Origin: Chloroflexota bacterium
Lineage (GTDB): Bacteria > Chloroflexota > Dormibacteria > Dormibacterales > Dormibacteraceae
Direction of reading: 5' to 3'
Assembly: GCA_005880855.1 (NCBI GenBank)
Contig: VBGM01000036.1
Location: forward strand, 1 to 34,798
Length of the DNA: 34,798 bases
This document shows positions 23,697 through 31,408 of the stretch, piece after piece; the first letter of the stretch is position 1, and each line of letters begins with the position of its first letter. The position numbers and the translations under genes are program-made. The notes under the pieces were generated by a model. It did no database searches and had not been told where the DNA came from. It saw only the letters and a list, made by a program, of their open reading frames with translations.

Positions 23697-24314
23697 GTGG
23701 TCATCGTCGACGACCATCAACTGGTCTCCGACGGGCTCGGGATGCTGCTCGACGGCGAACCCGACATGGAGGTTTGTGGCTACGGGCGCACAGTGGCCGA
23801 GGCCATTCGCCTGGCCCACCAGACGGACCCGGACCTCGTGGTGATGGACTTCCATCTCCCCGACGGCACGGGCCTGGATGCGGCCATCGCCATCCGCCGG
23901 GTGCGGCCGGACATGCGCTTCGTCTTCCTTACCAGGGACGACAGCGTGACCGCCCGTGTCGCGGCAGTCGAGGCCGGCGCCGGGGCGTTTGTTCACAAGT
24001 CGCGCGCCGCATCCGACCTGATCGAGGCGGTCAGGCAGGTTGGCAATGGCGCGTCGTTGATCTCGCCGTCGATGATCGCCTCGCTGCTCAGCCGCAACGG
24101 CCAGCTCGGGGTCAAGCGTGACAGCCTGACCGCACGTGAGCGCGAGGTGTTGAGGCTCATGGCAGAAGGCGCATCAAGCCGTGAGATCGCGGACCGGCTG
24201 GGCATCAGCTACGCCACGGTGCGCTCGCACATCCGAAGCTTCGATACGAAGCTGGGCGTGCATTCGAAGATCGAAGCGGTCGCGGCGGCGCGAGAGATGA
24301 ACATCATCGAGTGA
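23697..24314 (+). CDS. NarL/FixJ-family response regulator
   Basis: A 205-residue two-component response regulator. The receiver has the acidic pair Asp5-Asp6 (VIVDDHQ), phosphoacceptor Asp51 (VVMDFHLPDGTG), a Thr in FLTRDD and Lys at about 100 (FVHKSR). The LuxR-type helix-turn-helix occupies about 138-200 (LTAREREVLRLMAEGASSREIA; cited as LTAREREVLRLMAEG and SSREIADRLG). GTG 23697 is the first usable start in frame but trims the first beta strand; a CTG at 23649 would give a fuller domain. No cognate kinase is adjacent. It is followed 45 bp later by cydA, whose expression it might control. Confidence 0.88.
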   Translation: MVIVDDHQLVSDGLGMLLDGEPDMEVCGYGRTVAEAIRLAHQTDPDLVVMDFHLPDGTGLDAAIAIRRVRPDMRFVFLTRDDSVTARVAAVEAGAGAFVHKSRAASDLIEAVRQVGNGASLISPSMIASLLSRNGQLGVKRDSLTAREREVLRLMAEGASSREIADRLGISYATVRSHIRSFDTKLGVHSKIEAVAAAREMNIIE

Positions 24315-24359
24315 GCCGCGGGCGCCTGCGCCAAGCGCCCGGCTAGTAGTCTCGAGCTG

Positions 24360-25685
24360 TTGGACAACGCGACTCTCGCTCGAGCCTCGATGGGCACCTC
24401 GTTGGGTTTCCATATCGTGTTCGCTGTCCTCGGCGTCGGCATGCCGCTGCTGATGGCGACCGCCGAGGGTATCGGATTGTGGCGTCGTGATGCGGCCTGG
24501 ATCGCACTCGCCCGCCGCTGGTCTTCCGCATTCGGCGTCCTGTTCGCAATCGGCGCCGTATCGGGCACCGTGCTTTCCTTCGAGCTGGGGCTGCTCTGGC
24601 CAGGCTTCATGGCCTTCAGCGGCAGCATCATCGGCTTGCCGTTCTCGGCCGAAGGATTCGCGTTCTTTTTGGAGGCGATATTCCTGGGTTTGTACCTGTA
24701 CGGATGGGACCGCCTGCGCCCGGTGCAGCACTGGCTTGCCGGCTTGCCGGTGGCCCTGAGCGGCGCGGCCTCGGCGGTATTCGTTGTCATGGCCAACGCC
24801 TGGATGAACTCACCCTCCGGTTTCACGCTGGCGAACGGACGGCTCGTGTCGGTCGATCCGGTGGCGGCGGCGTTCAATCCCTCCACCCCGACCGAGACGG
24901 TTCACATGCTGGTCTCGGCATACGTCGTCACGGGTTTCGTGGTTGCCGCCGTATATGCGGCCGGCATGCTTCGCGGCCGCTTCGACGTCCACCATCGTCA
25001 CGGCCTCCTGCTAGGGATGGCCATGGCTGGGATTGCGATCGTGCTCGCCGGGATCACCGGCGACACCAGCGCGCGCTTCGTCTACGGCGCGCAGCCGGTC
25101 AAGTTCGCCGCCATGGAAGGCCTGTACACGACCATGCGTGGAGCTCCGATTCACCTGGGCGGGATCCCCAGCAACTCGGAGCACCGGGTCCTGTACGCGA
25201 TCGAGATCCCATACGGCCTCAGCATACTGGCCGCGTTCGACCCCAACGCCGAGGTCCGCGGCCTCGATTCGTTTCCCTTCGACGTGCGCCCGAACCCGAT
25301 CGTCGTGCACCTGTCGTTCGACACGATGGTCGGTCTCGGAACAGGGCTTGGGCTGCTGGCTCTCGTCTTCTGGGCCAAGGTGTTCCGGTCGCGACGGCTG
25401 CCGAGGAACCGACTCCTGCTCTGGTGTCTCGTCGCCGGCGGTCCAGCCGCGGTAGTCACGATGGAAGCCGGCTGGTTCGTGACCGAGTTCGGGCGCCAGC
25501 CCTGGGTTGTCTATGGAATCATCCGCACAGTTTCGGCCGCCACCCCGGCCCCAGGCCTTGCCATCGTCTTCATCGTGTTCACGGCGATCTATGTCGCCCT
25601 TGCCGTGACCCTCGCACGCCTGCTCCTCCGGCTTGCGACGCACAACCGCGAACTGGCCGAGCCCGCGCAGGTGCCCCAAGCATGA
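24360..25685 (+). CDS. cydA: Cytochrome bd-type quinol oxidase subunit I
   Basis: A 441-residue membrane protein with about nine helices, catalysing quinol oxidation and O2 reduction to water. Heme ligands are visible as the early His in LGFHIVFAVLG (about residue 18), the His in TVHMLVSAYVVTG, and a Met near VTMEAGW. The Q-loop is short (KFAAMEGLYTTMRGAPI supplies Lys and Glu for quinol binding), and the motif is GRQPW. Both features fit the short-loop or cyanide-insensitive group. TTG start without a clear ribosome binding site. Its stop overlaps cydB (ATGA). Confidence 0.93.
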   Translation: MDNATLARASMGTSLGFHIVFAVLGVGMPLLMATAEGIGLWRRDAAWIALARRWSSAFGVLFAIGAVSGTVLSFELGLLWPGFMAFSGSIIGLPFSAEGFAFFLEAIFLGLYLYGWDRLRPVQHWLAGLPVALSGAASAVFVVMANAWMNSPSGFTLANGRLVSVDPVAAAFNPSTPTETVHMLVSAYVVTGFVVAAVYAAGMLRGRFDVHHRHGLLLGMAMAGIAIVLAGITGDTSARFVYGAQPVKFAAMEGLYTTMRGAPIHLGGIPSNSEHRVLYAIEIPYGLSILAAFDPNAEVRGLDSFPFDVRPNPIVVHLSFDTMVGLGTGLGLLALVFWAKVFRSRRLPRNRLLLWCLVAGGPAAVVTMEAGWFVTEFGRQPWVVYGIIRTVSAATPAPGLAIVFIVFTAIYVALAVTLARLLLRLATHNRELAEPAQVPQA

Positions 25686-26686
25686 ACGCGGCCGACGCTT
25701 CGGCAGCGCTGCTGTGGCTGAGCCTCACCGCCTACGCGGTGCTGGGCGGCGCTGACTTCGGCGGTGGTGTCTGGGACATCTTCGCCTCCGGGCCGCGGAA
25801 GCAGGCCCAGCGGCGGGCGGTCGCCGGCGCGATGGGCCCGGTCTGGGAGGCCAACCACGTTTGGCTGATCTTCATGATCACTGGGCTCTTCACGACCTTT
25901 CCCATCGCGTTCAGCTCGCTCGCGATCGCCCTGTACGTGCCGGTGACGATCGCGCTGCTGGGCATCGTCCTCCGTGGTGCCTCATTCGCGTTTCGGGCTC
26001 ATGGTCGCGAGGCGGTGGGGCCGACGGCTCCCTGGGGGATCGTCTTCGGCGGCTCGAGCATCGTGACGCCCTTCTTCCTGGGGACCGCCGCCGCTGCCGT
26101 CGCGACCGGCGCGATACGGATCACAGAGGGCAGGGTCGTCAGCGGATTTGGCGCCGGCTGGACGACTGTGTTCGCAATCGTGATCGGTTTGCTGGCGGTG
26201 GCTCTTTGCGCCTATCTGGCGGCGGCCTACCTGATGGTCGAGACAGAGGACGACCCTGCGCTGCAGGCGGACTTCCGCGCGCGGGCCCTTTTCGCGTCGG
26301 TCGCCTCAGGGGGGCTGGCGCTGCTCGGTCTTGCACTGGCTTATGCCCAGGAACCGCGCGTGTGGACGGGCCTCACCGGCAACGGCCTCCTGTTAACGCT
26401 TCTGGCCCTGATCAATGGACCCGTCGCGCTGTGGGGGGTATGGCGGCTGCGCCCTCGCGTAGCGCGCGTGGCGGTAGCGGCCCAGATGGTGCTGGTGCTG
26501 TGGGCGTGGGCCGCCGGCCAGTGGCCCTACCTGGTGCCGCCCGACCTCACGATCACGGCCGCAGCCGCACCTTCGGGCACGCTGCGCGCTTGGCTGGTGG
26601 TGGTCGGCGCAGGAATGATCCTGCTGCTGCCGTCACTGGCATTGCTGTTCCGCCTGTTCAAGGCTCGAAATCCGGCCGCCGCTTGA
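25682..26686 (+). CDS. cydB: Cytochrome bd-type quinol oxidase subunit II
   Basis: A 334-residue membrane protein with about eight or nine helices that pairs with CydA. Family signatures are GGADFGGGVWDI at about residues 22-33, PVWEANHVWLIF at 53-64 and GQWPYLVPPDLT near 280. ATG 25682 overlaps the cydA stop, giving coupled translation. No cydX or cydCD assembly genes follow; the gene ends 3 bp before the end of the convergent regulator gene, so any accessory genes lie outside the window. Confidence 0.93.
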   Translation: MNAADASAALLWLSLTAYAVLGGADFGGGVWDIFASGPRKQAQRRAVAGAMGPVWEANHVWLIFMITGLFTTFPIAFSSLAIALYVPVTIALLGIVLRGASFAFRAHGREAVGPTAPWGIVFGGSSIVTPFFLGTAAAAVATGAIRITEGRVVSGFGAGWTTVFAIVIGLLAVALCAYLAAAYLMVETEDDPALQADFRARALFASVASGGLALLGLALAYAQEPRVWTGLTGNGLLLTLLALINGPVALWGVWRLRPRVARVAVAAQMVLVLWAWAAGQWPYLVPPDLTITAAAAPSGTLRAWLVVVGAGMILLLPSLALLFRLFKARNPAAA

Positions 26687-26689
26687 ATC

Positions 26690-28075
26690 CTACGCGGCTC
26701 CGGATGGACCGGCTGATTGCTTCAACTCAGCCGCGGGCGCTCCCATCCACTTGACGCCCAGGCTGGCCAGCCTGCCGATCTCGGCGGCCCGCTTCCAGTG
26801 GTGGTACGCGGCCGAGACGTCCTGGCGGGCTTCTAGAAGCTCCGCGTACTCCATGTGCGCGTCGCGTAGGCGGTCGGGCATGCCCAGCTCTTCGAGGATC
26901 CGGATGGCGCCTTCGAAACGGCCGTCGGCCAGCGCGCAGTTGCCCCGTCGCTCCTCGACCTGGCCGAGCAGAACGTTCACGTTGGCGACGACCACCCGCT
27001 CGTTGATCGATTCGGCGGCCTGCAGTGCTTGCCCGAGGTATTCATCGGCCTTCGATAGGTCGCCTCGACGCAGGTAGACCTCGCCAAGGTTCGCGAGGAT
27101 GAAACCGCGGCCCCGGCGATCCATGTGCAGGTTGTTGGAGCCCATGAGGGCTTTGAGCATGTGCTCTTCGGCCGAGTCGAGCTTGCCCTGTTCGAGCATC
27201 AGGTCCCCTAGATCGTTCTCAACCCGGTATACGGAGCTCAGGTCGGATTCGATGGAGTAGAGGGCCAACGCCTTGTCGTAATGCTGGCGCGCAGTGGACG
27301 GCTGCTGCATGGACTGGTAGGCCCTGCCCAGGCCATGGTGCATCTTGGCCAGTTGCAGCAGGTCCTTCACGCCTGTCGCCGCTGCCACCGCTGCATCGTA
27401 GTAGCGAACCGCTAGCACCCACGAGTGGGCGACCACGTACATGCCAGCAATGTGGCCGAGGATCCTGGCCTCGGTCTGGGGAGCCTTCGGATCCAGCCGC
27501 CGGCAGCGCTCGAGCGCTTCGTTGGCCATTGGCAAGGCGTCGGGATCGTCGAGAAGTCCGAGCGAGCTCGACTCCCAGTCCAGCGTTTCGATGGTCATCC
27601 ACTTGTCGCCCATGCGCTCGAACTCCTGCCGCGCGGCCCTGAGGTGGGGCAGCGCTTCGGTGGGCCGAACGAGCCGGCAGAATGCCTGGCCGAGCGAGAA
27701 GTGGATGATCGCGGCATCCTCGGCGCTCCACTGCTGGCCCAGCAACGAGCTGCCCATCTCGAGCACCTTCTCCAGCTCCCGAGCCGCGCTCAGGCGCTCC
27801 AGCTCCCGGAGCTGCGCCTGCCGTTCGGTCAGGGCCGTTGCGGCGTCTGGCTCCAGGAAGAAGTCGATGGGCTTCCTGGTTTGGCGCGCGATCTGCTGCA
27901 GGGTTTCCATCGAAGGCTTCGTGCGGCCCTTCTCGATAAGGTGGATGGCGGTCCGTGTGAATTTGCCACCGGCCACCTGCGCCAGCGTCAGGCGGGCCTC
28001 CCGGCGCGCCTGCTCGACGGCCCCGGGACGGACGGCCACGCCCTTGCGACGGCCGCGATACCTGCTGCCGAGCAT
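26690..28075 (-). CDS. XRE-HTH/TPR regulator, putative peptide-pheromone receptor
   Basis: A 461-residue cytoplasmic regulator. Residues about 20-72 form an XRE helix-turn-helix (LTLAQVAGGKFTRTAIHLIEKG, cited in part as FTRTAIHLIEKGRTKPS, then PIDFFLEP). The rest, about 85-440, is helical with multiple TPR-like repeats, for example GRAYQSMQQPSTARQHYDKA and LGEVYLRRGDLSKADEYLGQA (in part GEVYLRRGDLSKADEYLGQ). HTH plus C-terminal TPR is the layout of the RRNPP receptors (PlcR, PrgX, NprR), which bind short imported peptides. A 32-codon signal-peptide gene lies 56 nt upstream on the same strand. ATG 28075 sits inside an inverted repeat (28073-28096), suggesting autoregulation. Many HTH-TPR proteins have no known peptide, so the receptor role is inferred. 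Confidence 0.85.
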   Translation of the reverse strand: MLGSRYRGRRKGVAVRPGAVEQARREARLTLAQVAGGKFTRTAIHLIEKGRTKPSMETLQQIARQTRKPIDFFLEPDAATALTERQAQLRELERLSAARELEKVLEMGSSLLGQQWSAEDAAIIHFSLGQAFCRLVRPTEALPHLRAARQEFERMGDKWMTIETLDWESSSLGLLDDPDALPMANEALERCRRLDPKAPQTEARILGHIAGMYVVAHSWVLAVRYYDAAVAAATGVKDLLQLAKMHHGLGRAYQSMQQPSTARQHYDKALALYSIESDLSSVYRVENDLGDLMLEQGKLDSAEEHMLKALMGSNNLHMDRRGRGFILANLGEVYLRRGDLSKADEYLGQALQAAESINERVVVANVNVLLGQVEERRGNCALADGRFEGAIRILEELGMPDRLRDAHMEYAELLEARQDVSAAYHHWKRAAEIGRLASLGVKWMGAPAAELKQSAGPSGAA

Positions 28076-28096
28076 GGCGGTGAGTGTACCGCCGTG
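28073..28096. promoter_or_regulatory. Inverted repeat over the regulator start codon
   Basis: Arms CATGGCGGT (28073-28081) and ACCGCCGTG (28088-28096) pair at eight of nine positions around a 6-nt spacer; the inner 6 bp are perfect. The left arm includes the regulator start codon on the minus strand. It could be an operator for autoregulation, or an mRNA hairpin that masks translation initiation, since no clear ribosome binding site precedes the ATG. Confidence 0.5.
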
Positions 28097-28108
28097 CCCG
28101 GCTTTTAG

Positions 28109-28130
28109 GTCGCTGACTTAACGAAATGAC
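28109..28130. promoter_or_regulatory. Direct-repeat motif between peptide gene and regulator
   Basis: On the minus strand two AAGTCA hexamers are separated by TTTCGTT, the second continuing as AAGTCAGCGAC (28109-28119). Nearly the same element, AAGTCAGCCGAC, occurs upstream of the peptide gene at 28261-28272. Paired copies around a small circuit suggest a shared binding site. No experimental support. Confidence 0.4.
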
Positions 28131-28131
28131 T

Positions 28132-28230
28132 TTACTTGGGCGTCGGGCCGATTCCGTCCGCGAGGACCGGGCCGATCGAGAGCGCCAGGGCCATTACCGA
28201 CAGGAACAGGGAGAGAAAAAGCTTGCGCAT
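28132..28230 (-). CDS. Small secreted peptide with signal sequence, putative pheromone precursor
   Basis: A 32-residue product, too short for most gene finders. It has a basic start (MRK), a hydrophobic core at about residues 4-20 (LFLSLFLSVMALALSIG), and a signal-peptidase-I-type VLA site at 22-24. The predicted mature tail is the octapeptide DGIGPTPK, ending at TAA. There is no Cys, so it is not a lipoprotein. The start is strongly supported: GGAGGT lies 6 nt before ATG 28230, and a TTGACA hexamer lies at 28281-28286. It is 56 nt upstream of, and on the same strand as, the HTH-TPR regulator with no terminator between, so the two are probably cotranscribed. Export, trimming and re-import to bind the regulator is the inferred role. 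Confidence 0.75.
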   Translation of the reverse strand: MRKLFLSLFLSVMALALSIGPVLADGIGPTPK

Positions 28231-28257
28231 TTGCGCACCTCCAGGTTTGATGTCGCG

Positions 28258-28286
28258 AGTGTCGGCTGACTTGACTGCCCTGTCAA
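28258..28286 (-). promoter_or_regulatory. Putative promoter and operator of the peptide gene
   Basis: On the minus strand, a consensus -35 TTGACA (28286-28281) is followed after 17 nt by GACACT (28263-28258), a weak -10. The -35 lies within the inverted repeat TTGAC-N6-GTCAA (28271-28286), and the spacer holds AGTCAAGTCAGCCGAC, which shares AAGTCAGC(C)GAC with the site after the peptide gene. A protein bound here would control the promoter. Confidence 0.5.
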
Positions 28287-28315
28287 CTCAAGCCGTCCGC
28301 AACCCTGGAGGGGTC

Positions 28316-28347
28316 GGCCCGCCCGGCGGGTAGATGCCAGGCGGGCC
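28316..28347. terminator. GC-rich inverted repeat after the phosphatase-family pseudogene
   Basis: GGCCCGCC (28316-28323) and GGCGGGCC (28340-28347) are perfectly complementary with a 16-nt loop. The repeat lies 18 bp past the stop of the minus-strand pseudogene and before the peptide promoter, so a terminator is reasonable, but no U-tract follows in the minus direction. Confidence 0.35.
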
Positions 28348-28365
28348 AGCGTCGAAAAGAGGCGT

Positions 28366-30003
28366 CTAGTCGTCCAGCGGGAGGGCTCGTGTGTGCTCGA
28401 TCTGCACCGCCAGCAGGGCATTCGGGTTCAACCCGAGCAGCCTCGCGATCGTGGGCGCGATCGAGGTCGTCTCGACCATCGAGGCGTTGACCTCGCCGTC
28501 GCCGATCCCGGCGCCGGAGACGATCAGGGGAACCGCGCGATCCTGGGGATTGGCGCCGCCGTGCTCGGCAATCTTGCCCTTTCCGCCCGTGTAGACGACG
28601 CCGTACTGGGACACGCCGAAGACGTCGGGGACCCTCGCATCACCGACCGCAACGTGGAAGTACGCGGCCGCATCGGCGCCCGCGAGCACGTTCTTGAGCC
28701 CCGACGCTGTGTAGGCCTTGGGGTTGCCGTTGATGTCGTTGCCGGCGCCGGCGTGGTTGAGCAGGAAATTCCTGGCGAAATCCGTTGCCGTCCTCGAGCG
28801 GTCGCTCAGCCAGACCAACATGCCATCGTCATTGATGGAGAAAGCCACCAGGGGAGCCGTTGCGGAAGGATTGGCTGCGGCCCAGGCAGCATTGAGCGCG
28901 TCCATGATCGGGCCGTCGGGAATCCTCGTCAGCGCCGAGGGTGTCTGGGGCGACTGGCCGTGCTTGGCTGACAGGATGATCACGGTGTTGCCCGCAAGGT
29001 GGCGGTCATTGATCGCCTCAACCATGGCGCCGATGTTGGTGTTGATGTAGTTCAATGCGCGGACCAGCAGCGGTCCGGGGGTCACGCCGTCGGCGAGATA
29101 TCCGCCGGGCAGGCCATTCGACCGGGGCAGCTTCTCGGCGGTGGAGACGGTTTGAAAGTTCATGCCGAAGATCGCGGGCGTCCCGACGCGGTCTGTGCCG
29201 CTGTGCTCGAATCCGTTGATCTCGTTGAGGACCGCCTGGACCTTGTAGCTGTCGTACTGATTGTCAGGGCGTTGTCCTTCGTCCAGTCGATCGATGACCC
29301 CAGGGTGGGGGCGTCACTGTTGATCTCGGGCGTGAAGAGGTCCTGGATGCCGGCGCCCGATGGGCCGTTGAGGACTTCGTATGCGGCGTGCTTGTCCGAC
29401 CACGCGGTTCGCGGGCCCGCGGCGCGGGCGACCTCGAACACGGTGTTGAACTTGATGTACTGATGCGGATCGACCGGCTTGCAGGTCGCGGGATCGACTG
29501 GCAGCTGGGCCGGGTCGATGAGGGATGTCGCGTTGCCCGTCAGCTTGAGGATGGTGCCCGGCAAGCCTGACAGGCCGGCGCCCGAGTCGATGGAGCGAGG
29601 GCACGGGCGGCCTGCTCGAAGTACGTCACCTCGGCGCCCGGCGCGACGCCCAGGCAGCTCGTGGTGCCTGCCGGCAACAGCGCGGTGTTCTGACTGTCGT
29701 CGTAGTAGATGCCGGTGCTCGACGGGTTGCCGCCGGTCACCTGGCCGACCATGCCGGGAAATGAATCTGACGGCACCGGTGTCAGCGCGTGGGTGAACTC
29801 GGCCCCGTTCCTGACCAGGCGCGCCAGCGCCGACCCCGGGTGGTGCTCGACATACCACGCCAGGTCCGTCTGGTGCAGCCCACCGACGGAGATGAGCAGG
29901 ACATGTTTGGCCGGCGACTCGCCGGCGCTCGCGGGCTGGGCCGCGAAGGTGAGTCCCGCGAGCAGGCGCGGGTTCCAGCCATCCGAAATCGTGGTCAAGT
30001 CAT
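28366..30003 (-). pseudogene. Alkaline-phosphatase-superfamily phosphodiesterase, frameshifted
   Basis: Remains of a type I phosphodiesterase/nucleotide pyrophosphatase-like protein of about 540 residues with a weak N-terminal signal sequence (AGLTFAAQPASA). The coding signal changes frame near 29590-29600 (after TYFEQAARALA) and near 29265-29270 (before DNQYDSYKVQ). A third shift may occur at the start, where AAGGAG precedes ATG 30003 by 6 nt but that frame stops after two codons, and coding resumes from TTG 29998. Each shift equals loss of one base. LLISVGGLHQTD has Gly where the family normally has the metal-binding Asp. Other motifs persist: PSDSFPGM, ILSAKHGQSP, AEHGG. Neighbouring genes are intact, so decay is likelier than sequencing error. 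Confidence 0.75.
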
Positions 30004-30134
30004 AAGTTGCTCCTTCCGTTCCAGCTGCACGCCTGCAGCCATCCCGGCCGGCGACCGATCCACCGTAGGCGTGCCTAGTTATCGGACCGCCAAGGCTCGC
30101 TTAAGGAACGGTTATTCGCTCGGGGTATCGGTGA

Positions 30135-30986
30135 CTAGCTGCTCCCGAGGAGCCGAGCCCAACGGGCGAGCGCAACTGAGTGGAGGCCAAGGGCGATGAA
30201 ACCGAGAGCGACCACTGCGAGGAACAAGTGGCCATACGGCTGTGACAACAGGAAGATGAATGCCCCGCGGTAGCCATGCGCGCCGGAGGGGTCGCGATGC
30301 AGCCCGGCCTGGAGGACGAACCAGCCCACGAGCGTGAAGGTGATGCCGCGGGAGAACATCCCTAGCCGGCCCAGCCACCGTGATAGCTTCCTCACGGCCG
30401 GCGGCATCTCGTGCTCCTTGACCCCCTTCTGCACGAAGTCCGAGCGGGCTTCGGCGAACTGGCCGATACCCACCCCAATGGTCACCACCCCGATCGCAAC
30501 CGCCACGAGCCTGCCGGCGGGCAGAGTCAGGATCGAGCGCACCGCGGCCTGCGTGCTGTCGCCTGCCGATTTCCCGCCGCCGGCCAGGAGGTTGAGGGCG
30601 AACAGGGTTAGCGAGGCATAGGCGAATCCACTCCATGCGTAGCCAAGCCTCTGCGCGATTCCAGTTGGATCGGTGCCGCGACGCCAGGGGTCGAAGATCG
30701 CGCGTACGAATCCCCAGACCGAGTAGGCGCCGAGGCCAACGACGACCGCAATCAACAGAGGGCGTCCCAGTGGGCTCCCCGCGAGGACGACGACACTACC
30801 GGCCGGGTCGGTGGCGGCCCCGGCCCGGCTCATGGCGAGCCCGAGCGCGAGGTATCCCATGAGCGCATACACGACCCCGCGGACGACGTAGCCCAACCTC
30901 TCCAACGCTTCCAGCCACGGCTGGGTGGCGGCGTGCCTGGCAGCGGATTGGGCGCTATGGGCGCCGGCGCGGGCGTGCGTCGACAT
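30135..30986 (-). CDS. DUF1206 membrane protein
   Basis: A 283-residue integral membrane protein with six hydrophobic segments in three repeated pairs. Each repeat begins with a motif like LERLGYVVRGVVYALMGYLA (about residue 30), LGYAWSGFAYASLTLFAL (about 125) and LGMFSRGITFTLVGWFVL (about 215), characteristic of DUF1206. Function is unknown; the family is common in Actinobacteria and related groups. ATG 30986 was chosen because the preceding in-frame residues are not protein-like. It stands 41 bp downstream of the receiver genes on the same strand and may be the last gene of that unit. Confidence 0.85.
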   Translation of the reverse strand: MSTHARAGAHSAQSAARHAATQPWLEALERLGYVVRGVVYALMGYLALGLAMSRAGAATDPAGSVVVLAGSPLGRPLLIAVVVGLGAYSVWGFVRAIFDPWRRGTDPTGIAQRLGYAWSGFAYASLTLFALNLLAGGGKSAGDSTQAAVRSILTLPAGRLVAVAIGVVTIGVGIGQFAEARSDFVQKGVKEHEMPPAVRKLSRWLGRLGMFSRGITFTLVGWFVLQAGLHRDPSGAHGYRGAFIFLLSQPYGHLFLAVVALGFIALGLHSVALARWARLLGSS

Positions 30987-31027
30987 ACAAGGGGAACGCC
31001 GGGCCGCCTCGGCCGACCCGCGCAGTC

Positions 31028-31408
31028 TCAGCCGTTGGGGGCCAGGAACTCCTCGATACGGGCTGAAAACGTGCGCACGTCGATGGGCTTCGAGATGAAG
31101 CCCACACACCCCGCCTGGAGGGCGTCAGTCCTGGCCTGCAGGTTCGTGTGCGCGGTCAGCGCCACCACCGGTATGGCGGTGGTGGGAGACATGCTCTTCA
31201 GCAGCCGGGTCAGCGAGAGGCCGTCCTTCCCGGGCAGCTCGACGTCCATGAGGATGAGCGCCGGCGTGAACGTTTTGAGGCGGTCGAGGGCCTGGCTCGC
31301 TGTGCTCGCGACCTCGACCTGATAGCCGGCCTGCTCCAGCACCTCGCGGGCGAGCATCTGGTTGGCCGCGTTGTCTTCGACGACGAGTATCAGCGGCTTA
31401 CCCTTCAC
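31028..31408 (-). CDS. Single-domain response regulator (receiver) 2
   Basis: A 126-residue stand-alone CheY-like receiver. The acidic pair is Glu11-Asp12 (VVEDNAANQ), the phosphoacceptor Asp55 (LILMDVELPGKDG), with a Thr in VVALTAH and Lys in FISKPID. No output domain. It overlaps the preceding receiver gene by 4 nt (ATGA) and is closely similar to it, so the pair looks like a tandem duplication. It probably acts as a diffusible phosphoacceptor for the hybrid kinase encoded upstream in the operon. Confidence 0.92.
   Translation of the reverse strand: MKGKPLILVVEDNAANQMLAREVLEQAGYQVEVASTASQALDRLKTFTPALILMDVELPGKDGLSLTRLLKSMSPTTAIPVVALTAHTNLQARTDALQAGCVGFISKPIDVRTFSARIEEFLAPNG

Noticed and set aside
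24704-25681. Long upstream extension of the cydB frame
   Set aside because: It overlaps cydA completely in another frame; ATG 25682 overlaps the cydA stop in the standard coupled manner.
28194-28421. 75-codon minus-strand frame near the peptide gene
   Set aside because: It has low-complexity Arg/Ser/Thr composition and overlaps the peptide gene and its promoter in another frame; no supporting signals.
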